NCBI RefSeq assembly: GCF_964204645.1
Contig: NC_134035.1
Location: forward strand, 884,001-948,000
Reading direction: 5' to 3'
DNA from: Tubulanus polymorphus
Lineage: Eukaryota; Nemertea; Palaeonemertea; Tubulaniformes; Tubulanidae
Length of the DNA stretch: 64,000 nucleotides
The position numbers and the translations under genes are program-made. Position 1 is the stretch's first letter. Every line of letters starts with the position of its first letter. Under the pieces are notes generated by a model. It was not told the origin of the DNA. It did no database searches and saw nothing but the letters and a program-made list of their open reading frames with translations. This document shows positions 9,906 through 20,119 of this stretch, in pieces.

Positions 9906-10160
9906 GTACTTAGGGTGACTAATTGTCACTCAAAAGTACTGGAGATAATTTGAAGATTTCGAAAAATTTTATCTGGTACCCTGTATCATGAGCATACCAA
10001 ACGCTGCGGTGCAATGTGTCGTTAGTTTCTTATATTTCGGCATGTTTGACAGGTGCTGCCATTTTTCAAGAGGTATCCATGATGCAGTGTTCTAGCTAAG
10101 ATCATCAATTCATACATTGCACTGCACCGCACCCGGGTGTAGATGCACTGAAAGGGTTAA
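9906..10160 (+). mobile_element. Family A MITE (TTAA type)
   Basis: The right end GCACTGAAAGGG is followed by TTAA at 10157-10160. Internal family words are present: GGAGATAATTTGAAG, CTGCGGTGCAATGTGTC, CATGTTTGACAGGTGCTGCC. The left terminus is mutated, so the exact start is uncertain by about 10 bp. Confidence 0.65.
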
Positions 10161-11277
10161 TTTCGACTTAGAGTTCAAACAAATTCATATCATACATTTT
10201 TAAAGTGGACCATTGAAAACCTCCTCTCAACTCGAGCACCTTCAATTATCATTCTTATTTTCTCTGCATCAATTTCGACTTCATTCTGAAAAGTTTCCGA
10301 TTATTCCTCGAACTTAAGCGATTGCGAAAGGCATTCGTTCATTTCATTCTCAAAATTGAATTTCAGGCGTCGATGAAAATCGTAAAATACCCGTCCGTCG
10401 ATCGCGACGACGTTGATAATGGTTTTTTTTTCAATCGTTTAGTGTTCGTCGCCGCATCAGGAATTCTTGTATCGTTCGTTTCCACGCGGCGTCCGTCTGC
10501 TGATTGTAATAACTGCGCGCGATGATGACCAGGAAATAACCAGTTGAGTTTTAATAGTTTCTACTGGTCGTCTCGTAGGGACCGTCTACGCCAATACAGC
10601 TACTGCTGTCTTTCTTTTTGAATCAATTTGCGCCAAGTCGCATTCACAAATCGTAGCCTGCTGAAGGTGCAATCTCGCACCTGTAGCTCTGCCCAGGACG
10701 TGGAAATTTTGACAAATTCAATGAAAAAAGTTGATATTACTGTAAAAAGTAGGGGGAAAATGCGTTAAAAAAGTGAAAAATGATTATGCGGAAAAATATG
10801 AAAATTCTTCTAATATACACCAATCCTGTCCCTGATGTAGTCTTTTTAGAAAGAAACTTGAGCGCATACTCGTAGGTAGTGCATAGGGATTCAAAATAAT
10901 GTTGATTGTCTTTAGGCGGCATCTTGAGATTCAGACATTCTGGAGTATCTCAAATTGACTTAGCCCAATTGTACAACAATGTAAATTGAAGGCGTCTTCT
11001 GTCTTGTTCTTTCTTTGTCTTTGCTCTTGTTTTGTTCATTGCTTTATTTGATTACCACACGTAAACTTCACTTTCAACTATTTGTTATTTACATCGGAAA
11101 GTTGATTGCTTAAATTGTGTTTCGCGTGAAGGTCTTGAAAATTTGAGATTCTGCGGTATCGTAGGAAGTTTGTTAAGATTTGTGTCAATGATTGGCTTCT
11201 ATGGTTGTGAATTGAAATAAGTCTTTTAAAAGTAGAAATTATTGAGAACATACCAAGTTTGCCTGTTAAGAGATTAA
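10161..11277. other. Mostly unique sequence
   Basis: Holds a weak exon candidate at 10370-10525 (separate entry). A low-complexity G/A-rich stretch at 10690-10800 (TGAAAAATGATTATGCGGAAAA) loosely resembles 45600-45670. Nothing else is recognised. Confidence 0.35.
10370..10525 (+). CDS. Weak candidate exon or terminal exon
   Basis: The acceptor-like CTCAAAATTGAATTTCAG ends at 10369 and is followed by 51 open codons to TGA, the only long open frame there. The peptide has an acidic patch (SVDRDDVDNG), a hydrophobic stretch (LVFVAASGILVSFV) and ends ADCNNCAR. There is no poly(A) hexamer close by and no recognisable family. The CpG-rich composition favours open frames by chance. Confidence 0.18.
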   Translation, partial: SMKIVKYPSVDRDDVDNGFFFNRLVFVAASGILVSFVSTRRPSADCNNCAR

Positions 11278-11543
11278 ACCTGTTTAGTGGTGTCTAATTG
11301 ACACCTGAAAGTGCTGGAGATGATTTGAAATTCCACCCCAGTGTATTAAATAACTGGCATACTGCTTTAGTTTGTCTACATCACAGTGCGGTGTATCGTT
11401 AGTTACTTATATTTAACTATGTTTGACAGGTGCTGCCATCTTTCAATAGAGATAAAAACTAATTACTATCAGAATCAATGCACCGCAGTGCAATGTACTA
11501 GCACAGCCCATCTGATTTATACACCGCACTGAAAGGGTTTTAA
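11278..11543 (+). mobile_element. Family A MITE (TTAA type)
   Basis: Flanked by TTAA at 11274-11277 and 11540-11543. The right terminus is GCACTGAAAGGG; the left terminus is decayed (ACCTGTTTAGTGGTG). Internal words CACAGTGCGGTGTATCGTTAG and AGATAAAAACTAATTAC match the other copies, as does the subterminal CACCGCAGTG motif. Confidence 0.7.
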
Positions 11544-11977
11544 GTTGAATCAATCGAAACTCCAGAGAATTAGTTCCACAGTAACGATTTGAATTTGAAT
11601 CTCGAATCAAAGCTGGCAAGCGTTCCAAGTCGGGAGACGGTCCCTCACTAGCAATAATCCACTATTCGACTAGGACGCGGCCGCAACCGACGCGGAGAGA
11701 AATACAGTTCGCGAGATTACATTGTTTGTCGAGAGAAAATCAAGCAAAAATGTTATATATCCATTCGGATTCGACGAGATGAGATTGGACAACTTTATTA
11801 TAAGAATTTTCAAAAGATACGTGTGTACACCGAGCGCTGTCTTCGGTCTTTTGTAATTCAATATCGTCGACGACGACTGCGGACGAGAACGGTGGCTAAA
11901 CACACACCGAAAATCATATTATTAAACTATCGCCGAGATGTTCAAACGTACTTGTTATTGCTATTGAGTTTATTCAG

Positions 11978-12040
11978 TCTTCTTACCCGAAACCTAACTC
12001 TCATCTTCCGCGTAGATCATCAACCTTTTATATCGCGCCG
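11978..12040 (+). CDS. Weak candidate exon, phase-compatible with 12441
   Basis: The acceptor GCTATTGAGTTTATTCAG ends at 11977 and the donor CCG/GTGAGA follows 12040, giving a 63-nt segment. Two frames are open. The one starting with one completing base (LLTRNLTLIFRVDHQP...) ends two bases into a codon, which is the phase the 12441 segment needs; the implied intron is 400 bp. Phase agreement alone is weak evidence. Confidence 0.2.
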
Positions 12041-12440
12041 GTGAGACGCCGGTGAAGCGATCGCCAACTTCTCTTGAAGTTAATCTAGTTCGTTTGAACG
12101 CCGGTATTCTTTTTTCGTTACGAAAAACACGGTTTAAAGATATCTCTAATTCGCTATTTTTTGACTCGATGAAGTATGGCTCGATATTTTTGCATTTTCA
12201 AGAAATGATGAAAACTTGAAAATTTTAAAAACAAATTATATGTATTTTAAATTATTTACATCTCTCAAATAATTTGCATGAGCAATCCTTCGATTACCTT
12301 GCTCCTTGTCTTTATTAGCAATGGGATTTCCCCTCTCAAATTTATCTCTGGACCCTGAATCACAGGCTGATTTGTTAGATTTACAAAAAAACTCTCTGAC
12401 TATGAAAAAATCTTATTGTTTTATCATTCGTATCTTTTAG

Positions 12441-12523
12441 ATTGGTAACTTTTCTACTGACAAGCTCAAGACAAAGATGGCCTGCTCGTAAAGCCGACCT
12501 CTGCATTATAGGAATGTTGAAAG
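12441..12523 (+). CDS. Candidate internal exon with strong splice sites
   Basis: A long pyrimidine-rich acceptor (TTATCATTCGTATCTTTTAG ending at 12440) and a consensus donor (AAAG/GTGAGT at 12524) bound 83 nt. Only one frame is open: one completing base, 27 codons beginning LVTFLLTSSRQRWPARKADL and ending CIIGMLK, then one base of the next codon. The peptide resembles no family I know. Phase allows joining to 11978-12040 upstream and 13681-13763 downstream. It could still be a chance pair of good sites. Confidence 0.35.
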
Positions 12524-13415
12524 GTGAGTGCTCGTTTGTCAGCTTTGTCCTTATCGTCAATTACCTCATCAGCAAGAACAAACAGACGACAATGAGAACG
12601 TGATTACGTAATCCTAGAAAAAAGACACATAAACGAGCCGATAAAAAACATGGATAATTTGTCGCCAAAATCTATATAGTATGGACCGGCAATAACCGGG
12701 TTGAGGGGGAACACAAATTCACTTATTGTGAAACTTTATGAGGTGGCATACGTTCAGCGACGGTGGTTAATAGTAATTATTGTTGGCAGCGTTAATCTCG
12801 TGAAAACCCCATCTCGATACGGTATACGCGGTGACAACTCGAACCACCCGACGACAGTACGTCCTTCGTTTGACGTCGACGAAACCGAGACCCACGAAAT
12901 AAAGCCCCGTTTTATAATGCATCATTCGAGCCGGTTATATCGCATTATGACGCTCGCAATCGGTGAAAAATCACCCGCGGCGACGGCTTATGTGTCCGAT
13001 TATGGGATAGCGTAACGACGCCGACGGCTCGACGCGTCTTGCAGCAATTCGGTAAGCTTGCATTGTCGTCATTCGATAGGCTTTCAACTCGTAATTAACG
13101 GCCGTTATTTTTTTGCTAATTGTCACTCGAATTTTGTCGTTATTACATTTATTCTCGTCGGTCGACAACGATGATGATGACGATGACGTCCTTGTCGATA
13201 TCGTGTATAGATTGATTTCGTTTCGGCCATTTTTTCCGAAATTGTCGTCGGCGCTATAGACGTGTGTCACTTGACCAACTGTTGACTGCCCTTATCCGAG
13301 CATCAGGTCATTAATTTTGCATGATTCTCTAAGACAAGCTACTGCTTATCTTTTGTCTGCTCATGTTTGATATATCAGTGCTTTCTCTGATGATAACTGG
13401 CAAATCATGTTAGAC
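12524..13415. other. Unique sequence, no confident gene
   Basis: CpG-rich from about 12690 to 13280, with open frames on both strands (12701-13015 plus, 12971-13270 minus) that lack good splice context. The rest is AT-rich unique DNA. Confidence 0.35.
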
Positions 13416-13622
13416 AAGGGCAGATTTAGGGGTCGACCACTTCGATTGGTTCACCCTCTTCAAAATTTGAATTTGCCGAATTTTTTGCAAAGATAATTCT
13501 TCAAGAGACTAAGAATCCCAATCCATATGGGCCTCAATAAGGGCCAGGAAAGCTTTTTTAGTCCTAAATTTTCCGTGGGTCCATAACTTGTTTGCAGCCC
13601 TCGTAATGCCAAATCTGCCCTT
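13416..13622. mobile_element. Small inverted-repeat element
   Basis: The ends AAGGGCAGATTTAGG and, at the right, AAATCTGCCCTTT are inverted. The interior has no coding capacity. No second copy was recognised, so the family is unknown. Confidence 0.4.
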
Positions 13623-13680
13623 TACAATTCTAATTATCGGATCCATACCCTTCAAAGCACCTTAGCTTCGCTCTTGTCAG

Positions 13681-13763
13681 TTAAATTCCTGGATAGTTCC
13701 AATGAATATGCTTGGTCGTCCAAACAAGATGAAATTTCAAGTGATTCATGTCAAATTGAACGC
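13681..13763 (+). CDS. Candidate internal exon, serine/acid-rich
   Basis: The acceptor CTTAGCTTCGCTCTTGTCAG ends at 13680. With two completing bases, one frame is open: KFLDSSNEYAWSSKQDEISS then DSCQIER, and beyond the possible donor (CGC/GTAGAT at 13764) it continues to a stop near 13796. Another possible donor is CAA/GTGATT at 13741. The start phase fits the end of 12441-12523. The acidic, serine-rich composition resembles that of the 32684 segment, to which the end phase (0) also fits. No domain is recognisable. Confidence 0.28.
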
Positions 13764-15900
13764 GTAGATACAAAATTCGAAAAAAATCATTTGTAAAAAT
13801 TAGTAATAATTCGTAGGGTATCAACAACAGCAGGATAGAAAACACGAGAGAGATTGATGCGATGTATTTGCCTAATGATAATAGCTCGTGGCCACATTGT
13901 GCCGATAATTAACCCCGAAAAGTGGCTTTTAGACGCGACGGATTGAGAGATAAGATACATCGCGCTGTCAATTGCGTACATCAGTCCGTTTACCGCGGTG
14001 AATGGTTCGTTGATTGCCGTCTACGCCGCATTGTAACGCTTTCCCATTATTTTGCGTCATTTATTATATTGTCTTTATGAATTAGCTCGTACGTCTTGTT
14101 GCCACCGGGGTGCGATAAATATTCGCGCGGACAATATTGCTGTCAGACGTCGGCGCGCTAAACCGTTTTCGAATATCCACTATCGCGATTTACTGCGCGC
14201 ACGGCGATGCCGCGTATGAGCCATGCTCGGTGACCTGACCTATGATGTTCGCGGTCGTAAATTTTCCGACGCCGGCTGTTCTGACGACTCGGGGAACGCG
14301 GAGAACGGCACGCCGTGTCTTATATCATTCCGTCGTCGTCGTTGTCGATGGTTTCAGATTCGTTGTATTGTTGTCGTTGCTCTATCCGTCGAATAACTGA
14401 CTCATTTTCTGTCATCGACAGATATTTGTTATGCGTCGAACTGAACCAAATTACCCGCTATTATAGAATTTGAATTATTACAATCGGCGACAGCAGTTGT
14501 AGAATTGTACGAGGAGGGAGTGTGAATCTGATAGCGGCGTATCGCGCGGTTCAGAACGATTCTATTTTTTGTTGGTGAATCTATGAGGTTTTCTCGTAAT
14601 TTTTCCCAAGTTAAAAACTCCTATCGAAAAGCATCGAGCGACTTGAATGTTGAGCCAGGGTCAGAGTTATCTGGTAGAAATACAACTGAAGATAATTATG
14701 TACATTGTGTCAAAATATGGAATTTGAGTCTTCATCTAAATCTAAGGCTTGTCCCAGACTTAGATTTAAGACAATTCATTTCTATTCTATTGCCAATCTA
14801 ATCAAGGTTAATCATAAGATTTGTGACTATTTTGGGTACGAGGTTGGCCCTGGACCTATTACTGTATTGTAAGGTTTGGATGTTTCAGTACTTGAAATAG
14901 ATGAATTCAACAGAGTGATTCAGATAATGACTGGTTAGTTCAATCTGTGTATGACATTCCTATGCTAAGAGATTCCAGCCCCAACTTGTAGCAGACAAAA
15001 GCGTTAACGAACGCGTTATTTCATCCCGGTCGGCGGCGTTACTGTTGCGATTATTGCATTATTGCTTTCTTATTCTTCATTCTTGTGTCGTCGTCGTCGC
15101 TTTACGTAATAAAAAAAACTTTTCAATTAATTAACCCCGGCGCGCAAACTCGACGAGGAGAGTGCCGTTGAAAAACGGTTGCGTTGCGTGTAAACACGTC
15201 GTATGATTAGTACGCGATGTAAAGGGGGACGAATATGTGTCGATGACTACGACTACGAGATGAGTTGATTCTCTACGCGCGGTGACTCAGGCCTTTGTCA
15301 CCGTCCCTGCGGGGTTACGCGTAACGAGCGACCGTCTTCATTGTCGAATGCTATGACTAAAAATTCTGCTGCATTATTTCACTGTAGTGTTTTACAACCT
15401 GTAGGTTTGATTAGCATTGCTGCTGCATTGAAGGTTGCGATGTTGCTGCGTTCCTGAACGTATGACCAGTAGAATATGCATTTTATGGCATTGTTATGGT
15501 ATATTCATGCATACTATCTCGAGTACATGTGTGGTACTGGCTTGATATGTTCAACCTATCTATTGGTTTAGCTCTTGTGGCCAAGATCAAAAGCTGCAAG
15601 GCAACTGTGCTTAAAACACAATAGTAGTGTGACCATTATGTGACCACGGCTATTGAAGGCTTCTTGATGTTCTCCTTTCTGCTTTTTAAAAGCATACTCC
15701 GTAAACCACTTAACCCACTAGATGGCGTGTGACAGTGACAAGGCGTGCTCATTAAATTACGTGCACAGAAAGTAGCTAAGCTTTGCTATTCTACAATCCT
15801 TATTTGACTTATCATTCTCAAGCTTATTATGGGTGAGACTTATTTAATTTCTACCAACTAATTCTTTATTTTCATAGTAAGGATTGTTCATATCTACCAA
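13764..15900. other. Unique sequence, nothing recognised
   Basis: CpG-rich blocks at 13980-14560 and 15000-15350 include GTC runs (14334-14345, 15089-15100). A small inverted pair AAATCTAAG / CTTAGATTT at about 14736-14766 could form a hairpin. I see no exon with both good splice sites. Confidence 0.35.
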
Positions 15901-16134
15901 ATTGACATCATCATCATCATCACACTGGTTGTGCATCCTCAGTAGCAGTGTATCGTCGCGATGCAATCAGTCCTCCAGCAAACACCAGGTCGCCCTGTCT
16001 AGTGCTGCCACCCTCACCGAAGCCAGATGGCTTTGAGTTATCAGTTGACCTCAGGCTTCTTATGTCAGCTGTCATTTGCTTCAGGAGATTGGAGCAGTGT
16101 CTTCCCAGGTGGGCTAGGTGCTTCGAGACATAAT
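15901..16134 (-). repeat. Possible 3' end of a retroelement on the minus strand
   Basis: On the minus strand a moderately GC-rich sequence ends in (GATGATG)n (plus strand CATCATCATCATCATCAC at 15907-15924). Many LINEs and SINEs end in such a short repeat. No reverse transcriptase motif is visible, so this is only a suggestion. Confidence 0.25.
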
Positions 16135-16500
16135 TGACGTCACCATGCTTAACATCATTGATATTGATATCAATACCATTATCACCGGTTTCGTTATCAA
16201 TATCATTGACATCAACATCATTATCATCATTGACGGCATTGAATCAACATTGTTATCTACATCATTTACATCAATATCATTGACATCTACATCATTATCA
16301 TCATTGACAGCAATGATATCAACACCATTGGCATTCAATGACAGCATTGATATCAACATCATTGGCATTTGTTGACATCTACATCGTTATCAGTAATATC
16401 AATGAAATCAACATCATTTACATCTATATCATGGACATCAATATCAGTTATAATCTGCATCATCAACATCATTGTCATCTGCATCATTATCATTGCCCAT
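16135..16500. repeat. ATC-rich degenerate satellite
   Basis: Built from units such as ATTGACATCAACATC and ATCATTATCATC, all variations on (ATC)n. Because the period is a multiple of three it leaves one frame open on each strand (Ile/Ser/Thr-rich plus, Met/Asp/Val-rich minus). Neither is likely to be coding. Confidence 0.8.
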
Positions 16501-16516
16501 AACTGTTTATTATCAG

Positions 16517-16556
16517 CACACACACGCACACACACACACACACACATACACACAGT
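16517..16556. repeat. (CA)n microsatellite
   Basis: A CACACA run with single-base interruptions (CGCA, CATA), next to the ATC-rich tract. Confidence 0.85.
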
Positions 16557-16870
16557 CTATTATATGAATATGTATAGCCGATTAATTACCGTTCGGTACG
16601 GGTTTCCGCGCCTATTTTCTTTTCCATTGTCGCGAATAATACCGTTTCTGATTAGTCGAATGACTGAATGAATATAGTCAAACGCGAGCCTAATGTAGTT
16701 TTCTCATCGCGGTCGCCCGACGATGCTGTAATTACTACCTATACGTCTCGTAAAAAGGAACTGCATCGACTGACGGGTGAATGGTTGAAATTACGGGCTT
16801 TTGTCCGCCGGACAATGGACGCCGAGCCGGCCCGGCAATTCGCCGCGAATAGGAAATAGTATAGTTGCAG

Positions 16871-17075
16871 TGTTACGTCGTTGACGACATGCAATCATCG
16901 ACAACGCGAAAGAACAGTACCTCTTGCAGCGACAAAAAATTGCAGCCATCAACCGCTGATTCGGTGAACTATGTTCATTATGATGATTTACTTCGACATC
17001 AATTGATCCGACTTATAGAGACAGAACTTGAATACGGTAAAAGGTCGCAACCATTGTATAAAGGTTGCCGACAAG
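16871..17075 (+). CDS. Candidate exon, 68 codons
   Basis: The acceptor-like TAGTATAGTTGCAG ends at 16870 with a weak pyrimidine tract, and a fair donor CAAG/GTACGC follows 17075. The frame is open from the first base: CYVVDDMQSSTTRKNSTSCS..., then HYDDLLRHQLIRLIETELEY, then SQPLYKGCRQ. The mix of charged and hydrophobic residues in the second half looks like a helix. No family is recognised. Continuing past the donor the frame stops at 17095. Confidence 0.27.
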
Positions 17076-17104
17076 GTACGCGTATTGTTCTATAGTCATG
17101 TCAA

Positions 17105-17170
17105 TTAGTTTTATAACCAATCTATCAATTTAAGACCAGTCTTTAAATTCAAGACCACATTTGGACTTTT
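17105..17170 (+). repeat. Dispersed repeat M fragment
   Basis: TATAACCAATCTATCAATTTAAGACCAG matches in order the units at 28330-28463 and, inverted, 54500-54565. It is a short motif of the type CTATAACTAATCTAACAACTTAAGACCA. Confidence 0.4.
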
Positions 17171-17218
17171 TTGTCTGAAGTCCCTTTTTATGTGAGAAAT
17201 GTGAAATCACTTTCTTGC

Positions 17219-17430
17219 AGGATGGTCACTTACTTGGAAATCAGGGAAAAGTCAGGAAATTTTCTTCTCTTTAAAAAAGTCTGGAATAGTCGGGGAATTT
17301 TGTTGAGATTGCTAGATCGAACAGTTTCCATCTATGTCTTAGGTGTTTGAATGTGTTAATTGTTTGGATTCTTAGCAGATCAAGTTAGAGAAAACAATGC
17401 GCACGTCAGGGAATAGTTAGGAAAAAAACA
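17219..17430. mobile_element. Family D2 MITE
   Basis: Matches 46315-46608: GTCACTTACTTGGAAATCAGG, AAAAGTCAGG, AATTTTCTT, TTGTTGAGATTG, ATCTATGTCTTA, ATTCTTAGCAGATCAA and GTCAGGGAATAGT occur in order. The left end is decayed from CAGGGTGGCGCCACTTAC. Confidence 0.6.
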
Positions 17431-17556
17431 AGTCAAATAAATGTGTCTTTTCCTGAGAGTTTTCTGTTAAAGAGACCGCTCTGAAGCGGCTTGAAAATGA
17501 TGCCCATGTTGCTGAGTCAATATTATCCATTCATATTCGGTTCATGATTTTCCTAC

Positions 17557-17718
17557 CTTTAGCACGAAAAAAAAGGCCCCCTCGGGGAACTGGCGTTTTT
17601 GTCACCGATGATATACGTGTAGCGATTGTTGTCGTTGCCGTGTGACGATCGTACGATGAGTGATTGTCACCGTCGACGACGGTTTCGAGTACGACTAAAT
17701 TAACAGGTTCAAGTAGCT
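17557..17718 (-). CDS. Candidate internal exon, minus strand
   Basis: Read on the minus strand, the acceptor ACTAGTTGCTTTTAG precedes 162 nt with a single open frame (two completing bases, 53 codons, one base over), ending at a donor AAAG/GTAGGA. The peptide begins LLEPVNLVVLETVVDGDNHS and ends SSVTKTPVPRGGLFFRAK. A plausible acceptor on the opposite strand (TTTTCCTACCTTTAG) overlaps the donor, so the strand is not certain. The preceding exon was not identified: joining to the GTAAGT donor at about 17783 would create a stop. Confidence 0.3.
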
Positions 17719-18142
17719 CTAAAAGCAACTAGTTAGCGCGTAACGCCGGTTAATTGTAAAACAAGGCTCGACTTACAACGCCCGAGATAGCGCCATCGAT
17801 GGTAGACGAGTCGCTCGGCTAATGGTTCCAATAGGAAGACACGACGTAGAAACTGCCCGCGGGACAGGATGTGGCGTTCCGTCGCGGCAACGCTATTGTA
17901 ATCGCTAACTATAAAATATTGTGACATTTTTCGGCGTGCGCGTCGTCGACGACGACGAGAAAATTCACTTTCGACCGAAGAGTCATTTATTCGATCAAAT
18001 TCACGGATCGGCCGCCGGCTACAACGTATTGTAACCGTGGAATCAGGTGCCGGTGGCGCACGGCTGTTATGCGGTAATGTGAGATTCAATTTGCGTTTGA
18101 AATCCGACTAACTTTGAGAGCGTAGGTTTTTTCTTTCTTCAG

Positions 18143-18312
18143 TCGCCGAGATCAACTGTTTTCACTTGCTCTACGAGTTGTGGCTGGAAATACGATTCTG
18201 TACGAACCAGTCACTTTCATTCCTTTGCCGCCCGAATGGCTAATGTCTTTCAAGTTTGCTTTAGAGGGTGTCGGGTGGGGCCTAGCTCTGTCCGGTTTAG
18301 TTGTACATACCT
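18143..18312 (+). CDS. Weak candidate terminal exon after a strong acceptor
   Basis: The acceptor TAGGTTTTTTCTTTCTTCAG ends at 18142 and is one of the strongest in the window. All three frames after it stay open for 30 or more codons. The frame with one completing base gives LFSLALRVVAGNTILYEPVT and later LEGVGWGLALSGLVVHT before TGA, which looks membrane-like. AATAAA occurs at 18534. With three open frames the reading frame cannot be fixed. Confidence 0.2.
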
Positions 18313-18420
18313 GATATAGGTTTTTAAAGGACCAGCACAGATGGGCAGTTGAACTGGAACATTCTTTAAATTGATGTTTTAGTTCAACAGCCCGTCTGAG
18401 TCTTTTTGTTGATTACTTAT

Positions 18421-18500
18421 GAATGTGAACATTTTCTTTCATATTTCAATGAAGTTTAACTGAAAAAATTGAATTTGTTACTATTAGCACTTTTCAGAGG
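18421..18500 (+). repeat. Dispersed repeat J, copy 1
   Basis: GAACATTTTCTTTCATATTTCAATGAA, then TTGTTACT-TAGCACTTT and GAGGTT, also occur in order at 38216-38300. It is short and of unknown class. Confidence 0.45.
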
Positions 18501-19057
18501 TTGGTAGCCCTGAACGAAGCCCAGCGTGCGTGAAATAAACAAAAAACTGAGAGTATTTTCTCGTTTGTTTTGTAACTGAGCCGTCTTCTGAAACAAGAAA
18601 CGTGGTTTCGATCGCTGTATTGACAATAAAGGAATAAGAGATACCTGATTTCATCCTAAACATTTCACCTACAACTGGCTGGGGACACAACAATCGCTTT
18701 CTCCGTTTGTCATCTGCTATCGACGACGATGATCGACACGACTGTTGAAAAACAGATATTCGATTTCATTCCAAAAAAAAAAACGAATTATGAATCAGTC
18801 CTCGATCGACGACGACGATGGCAACGATAAGAGAAACTAACAACGGACTACGACTGATAAATCTTACCGCAGGCAAAATTGAAAAACGCACTCATTCTCT
18901 GTGTGTGTCAGAGAGTGAATTGAAGAAGAGCTTAGTCATCTCTTGAAACAATGTTTTCTACTTCACACAAACGAGATCAAGACATTCTTATCGTCGTGTT
19001 GTGTCGAGTGATTTCAATTACAACCTGGTTAAATTCGCCCGATAATCAATCGTTCGT

Positions 19058-19259
19058 TCATTCATTTGCAGCTTGAGATAAAGTTCCATATTTTCCGGGC
19101 AGACAGAGGAGACCAGGATGTACTTCCATACATCCTTTGATATAGCATTGATTAATGCGACTCCGACATCTCAGATTTTTCCAGAAATCATGGGGACATG
19201 CCGTACCTAAATTTCCAAAATTTGCCAGAGTAGAGATCCTCGCTTGATAAGCCTGTTTC
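19058..19259 (-). CDS. Candidate terminal exon: cysteine-containing C-terminus, minus strand
   Basis: On the minus strand the acceptor TTCTATCATACAATCCAATAG precedes an open frame of 66 codons ending in TGA (19058-19060). The peptide includes QARISTLANFGNLGTACPHD, then a cysteine cluster, C-R-S-R-I-N-Q-C-Y-I-K-G-C, then CLPGKYGTLSQAANE. Five cysteines in 40 residues could suggest a small extracellular disulfide domain, but I do not recognise it. On the plus strand an equally good acceptor (CGTTCATTCATTTGCAG, ending at 19071) overlaps, opening only 22 codons. Confidence 0.33.
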
Positions 19260-19388
19260 CTATTGGATTGTATGATAGAATTATTAGTGAAGGGTAACAA
19301 GAGGTAATGAAGTGTATAATCGACCTGAAAAGGCTGGTTTTTGATAGGGTTTTGTTATGCTGTAGACCTAGAAATTGGTGCATCAGTT

Positions 19389-19407
19389 GGGGGCGGGGGG
19401 GGGGGGG
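19389..19407 (+). repeat. Poly-G run, G-quadruplex potential
   Basis: Nineteen bases, all G apart from one C. A similar run is at 37134-37149, and a C run (G on minus) at 61868-61878. Confidence 0.8.
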
Positions 19408-19802
19408 TAATAAGAAAGAGACCCTTAAAGTTTATGGCGTGAAGAGAGATAACGAAATTCATGTGAATTCACGAAAATTCTCCACCGAAAAGCATTTCAT
19501 TTACGATCGTCTAACGCACACGGCGGATAGTCCAGTTTATGTCAGGGGCATAAAACCGACTGAACTCGTCGGCAAAAATGATGCCTGATATTGAAATATT
19601 GTCGGAGATAACGGTTTATTGTAGGCGGGTATCTCGCGATGATTGTTTAATTTTTGTTGCCCAGCGAGGGAGAGAGATGATATTACAACGGCGCGGCCGC
19701 GTTGTTGCGGAATTTTACTACGCCGCGTCCGTTTGTATAACCGAGCAAATTACCGCCCGACCTGACCGACGTTCGAGCACAATACAACCACCAGGGGCGC
19801 AA

Positions 19803-20030
19803 TTAAAACGTGATGTAGTCTTTGAACTGCGTGTATGCGTTCCCTCGAACACAAAACGCCCGTCGTCGTCGTCGTCGAATGGATTGTTTTGAAAACGTCA
19901 TAGACATAAAAACGTAATAAAGCGTCTTCGTGCAATTGGCAGTTTCTGTGGTATTCTTTAATAGCTGCGTTTCTGACTCTTCTATATATCGGATCCAAGG
20001 CAGTGCTGCCCCCCAAATGTTCATGATTTT
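19803..20030 (-). CDS. Candidate exon, minus strand
   Basis: On the minus strand the acceptor CTTCCACCGACCTCGATACAG precedes 75 open codons and TAA. The peptide starts KIMNIWGAALPWIRYIEESE, carries two N-glycosylation sequons (NTT, NCT) in TQLLKNTTETANCTKT, and then an arginine run made by CGA repeats. The frame is also open upstream of the acceptor to about 20117 and includes a dibasic KR, so this could be one longer exon. Same strand as 19058-19259 and 17557-17718; whether they form one gene is unproven. Confidence 0.3.
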   Translation of the reverse strand, partial: KIMNIWGAALPWIRYIEESETQLLKNTTETANCTKTLYYVFMSMTFSKQSIRRRRRRAFCVRGNAYTQFKDYITF

Positions 20031-20119
20031 CTGTATCGAGGTCGGTGGAAGCAATTCGGGATCGGTACCGGTGGAACGTTTTTCAAAAGGAGATGTGTCC
20101 ATCACCAGCGAGCCCAAAA

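Noticed and set aside
16114-16553. Open frames on both strands rich in Ile/Ser/Thr or Met/Asp/Val
   Set aside because: They follow from (ATC)n repeats whose period is a multiple of three.
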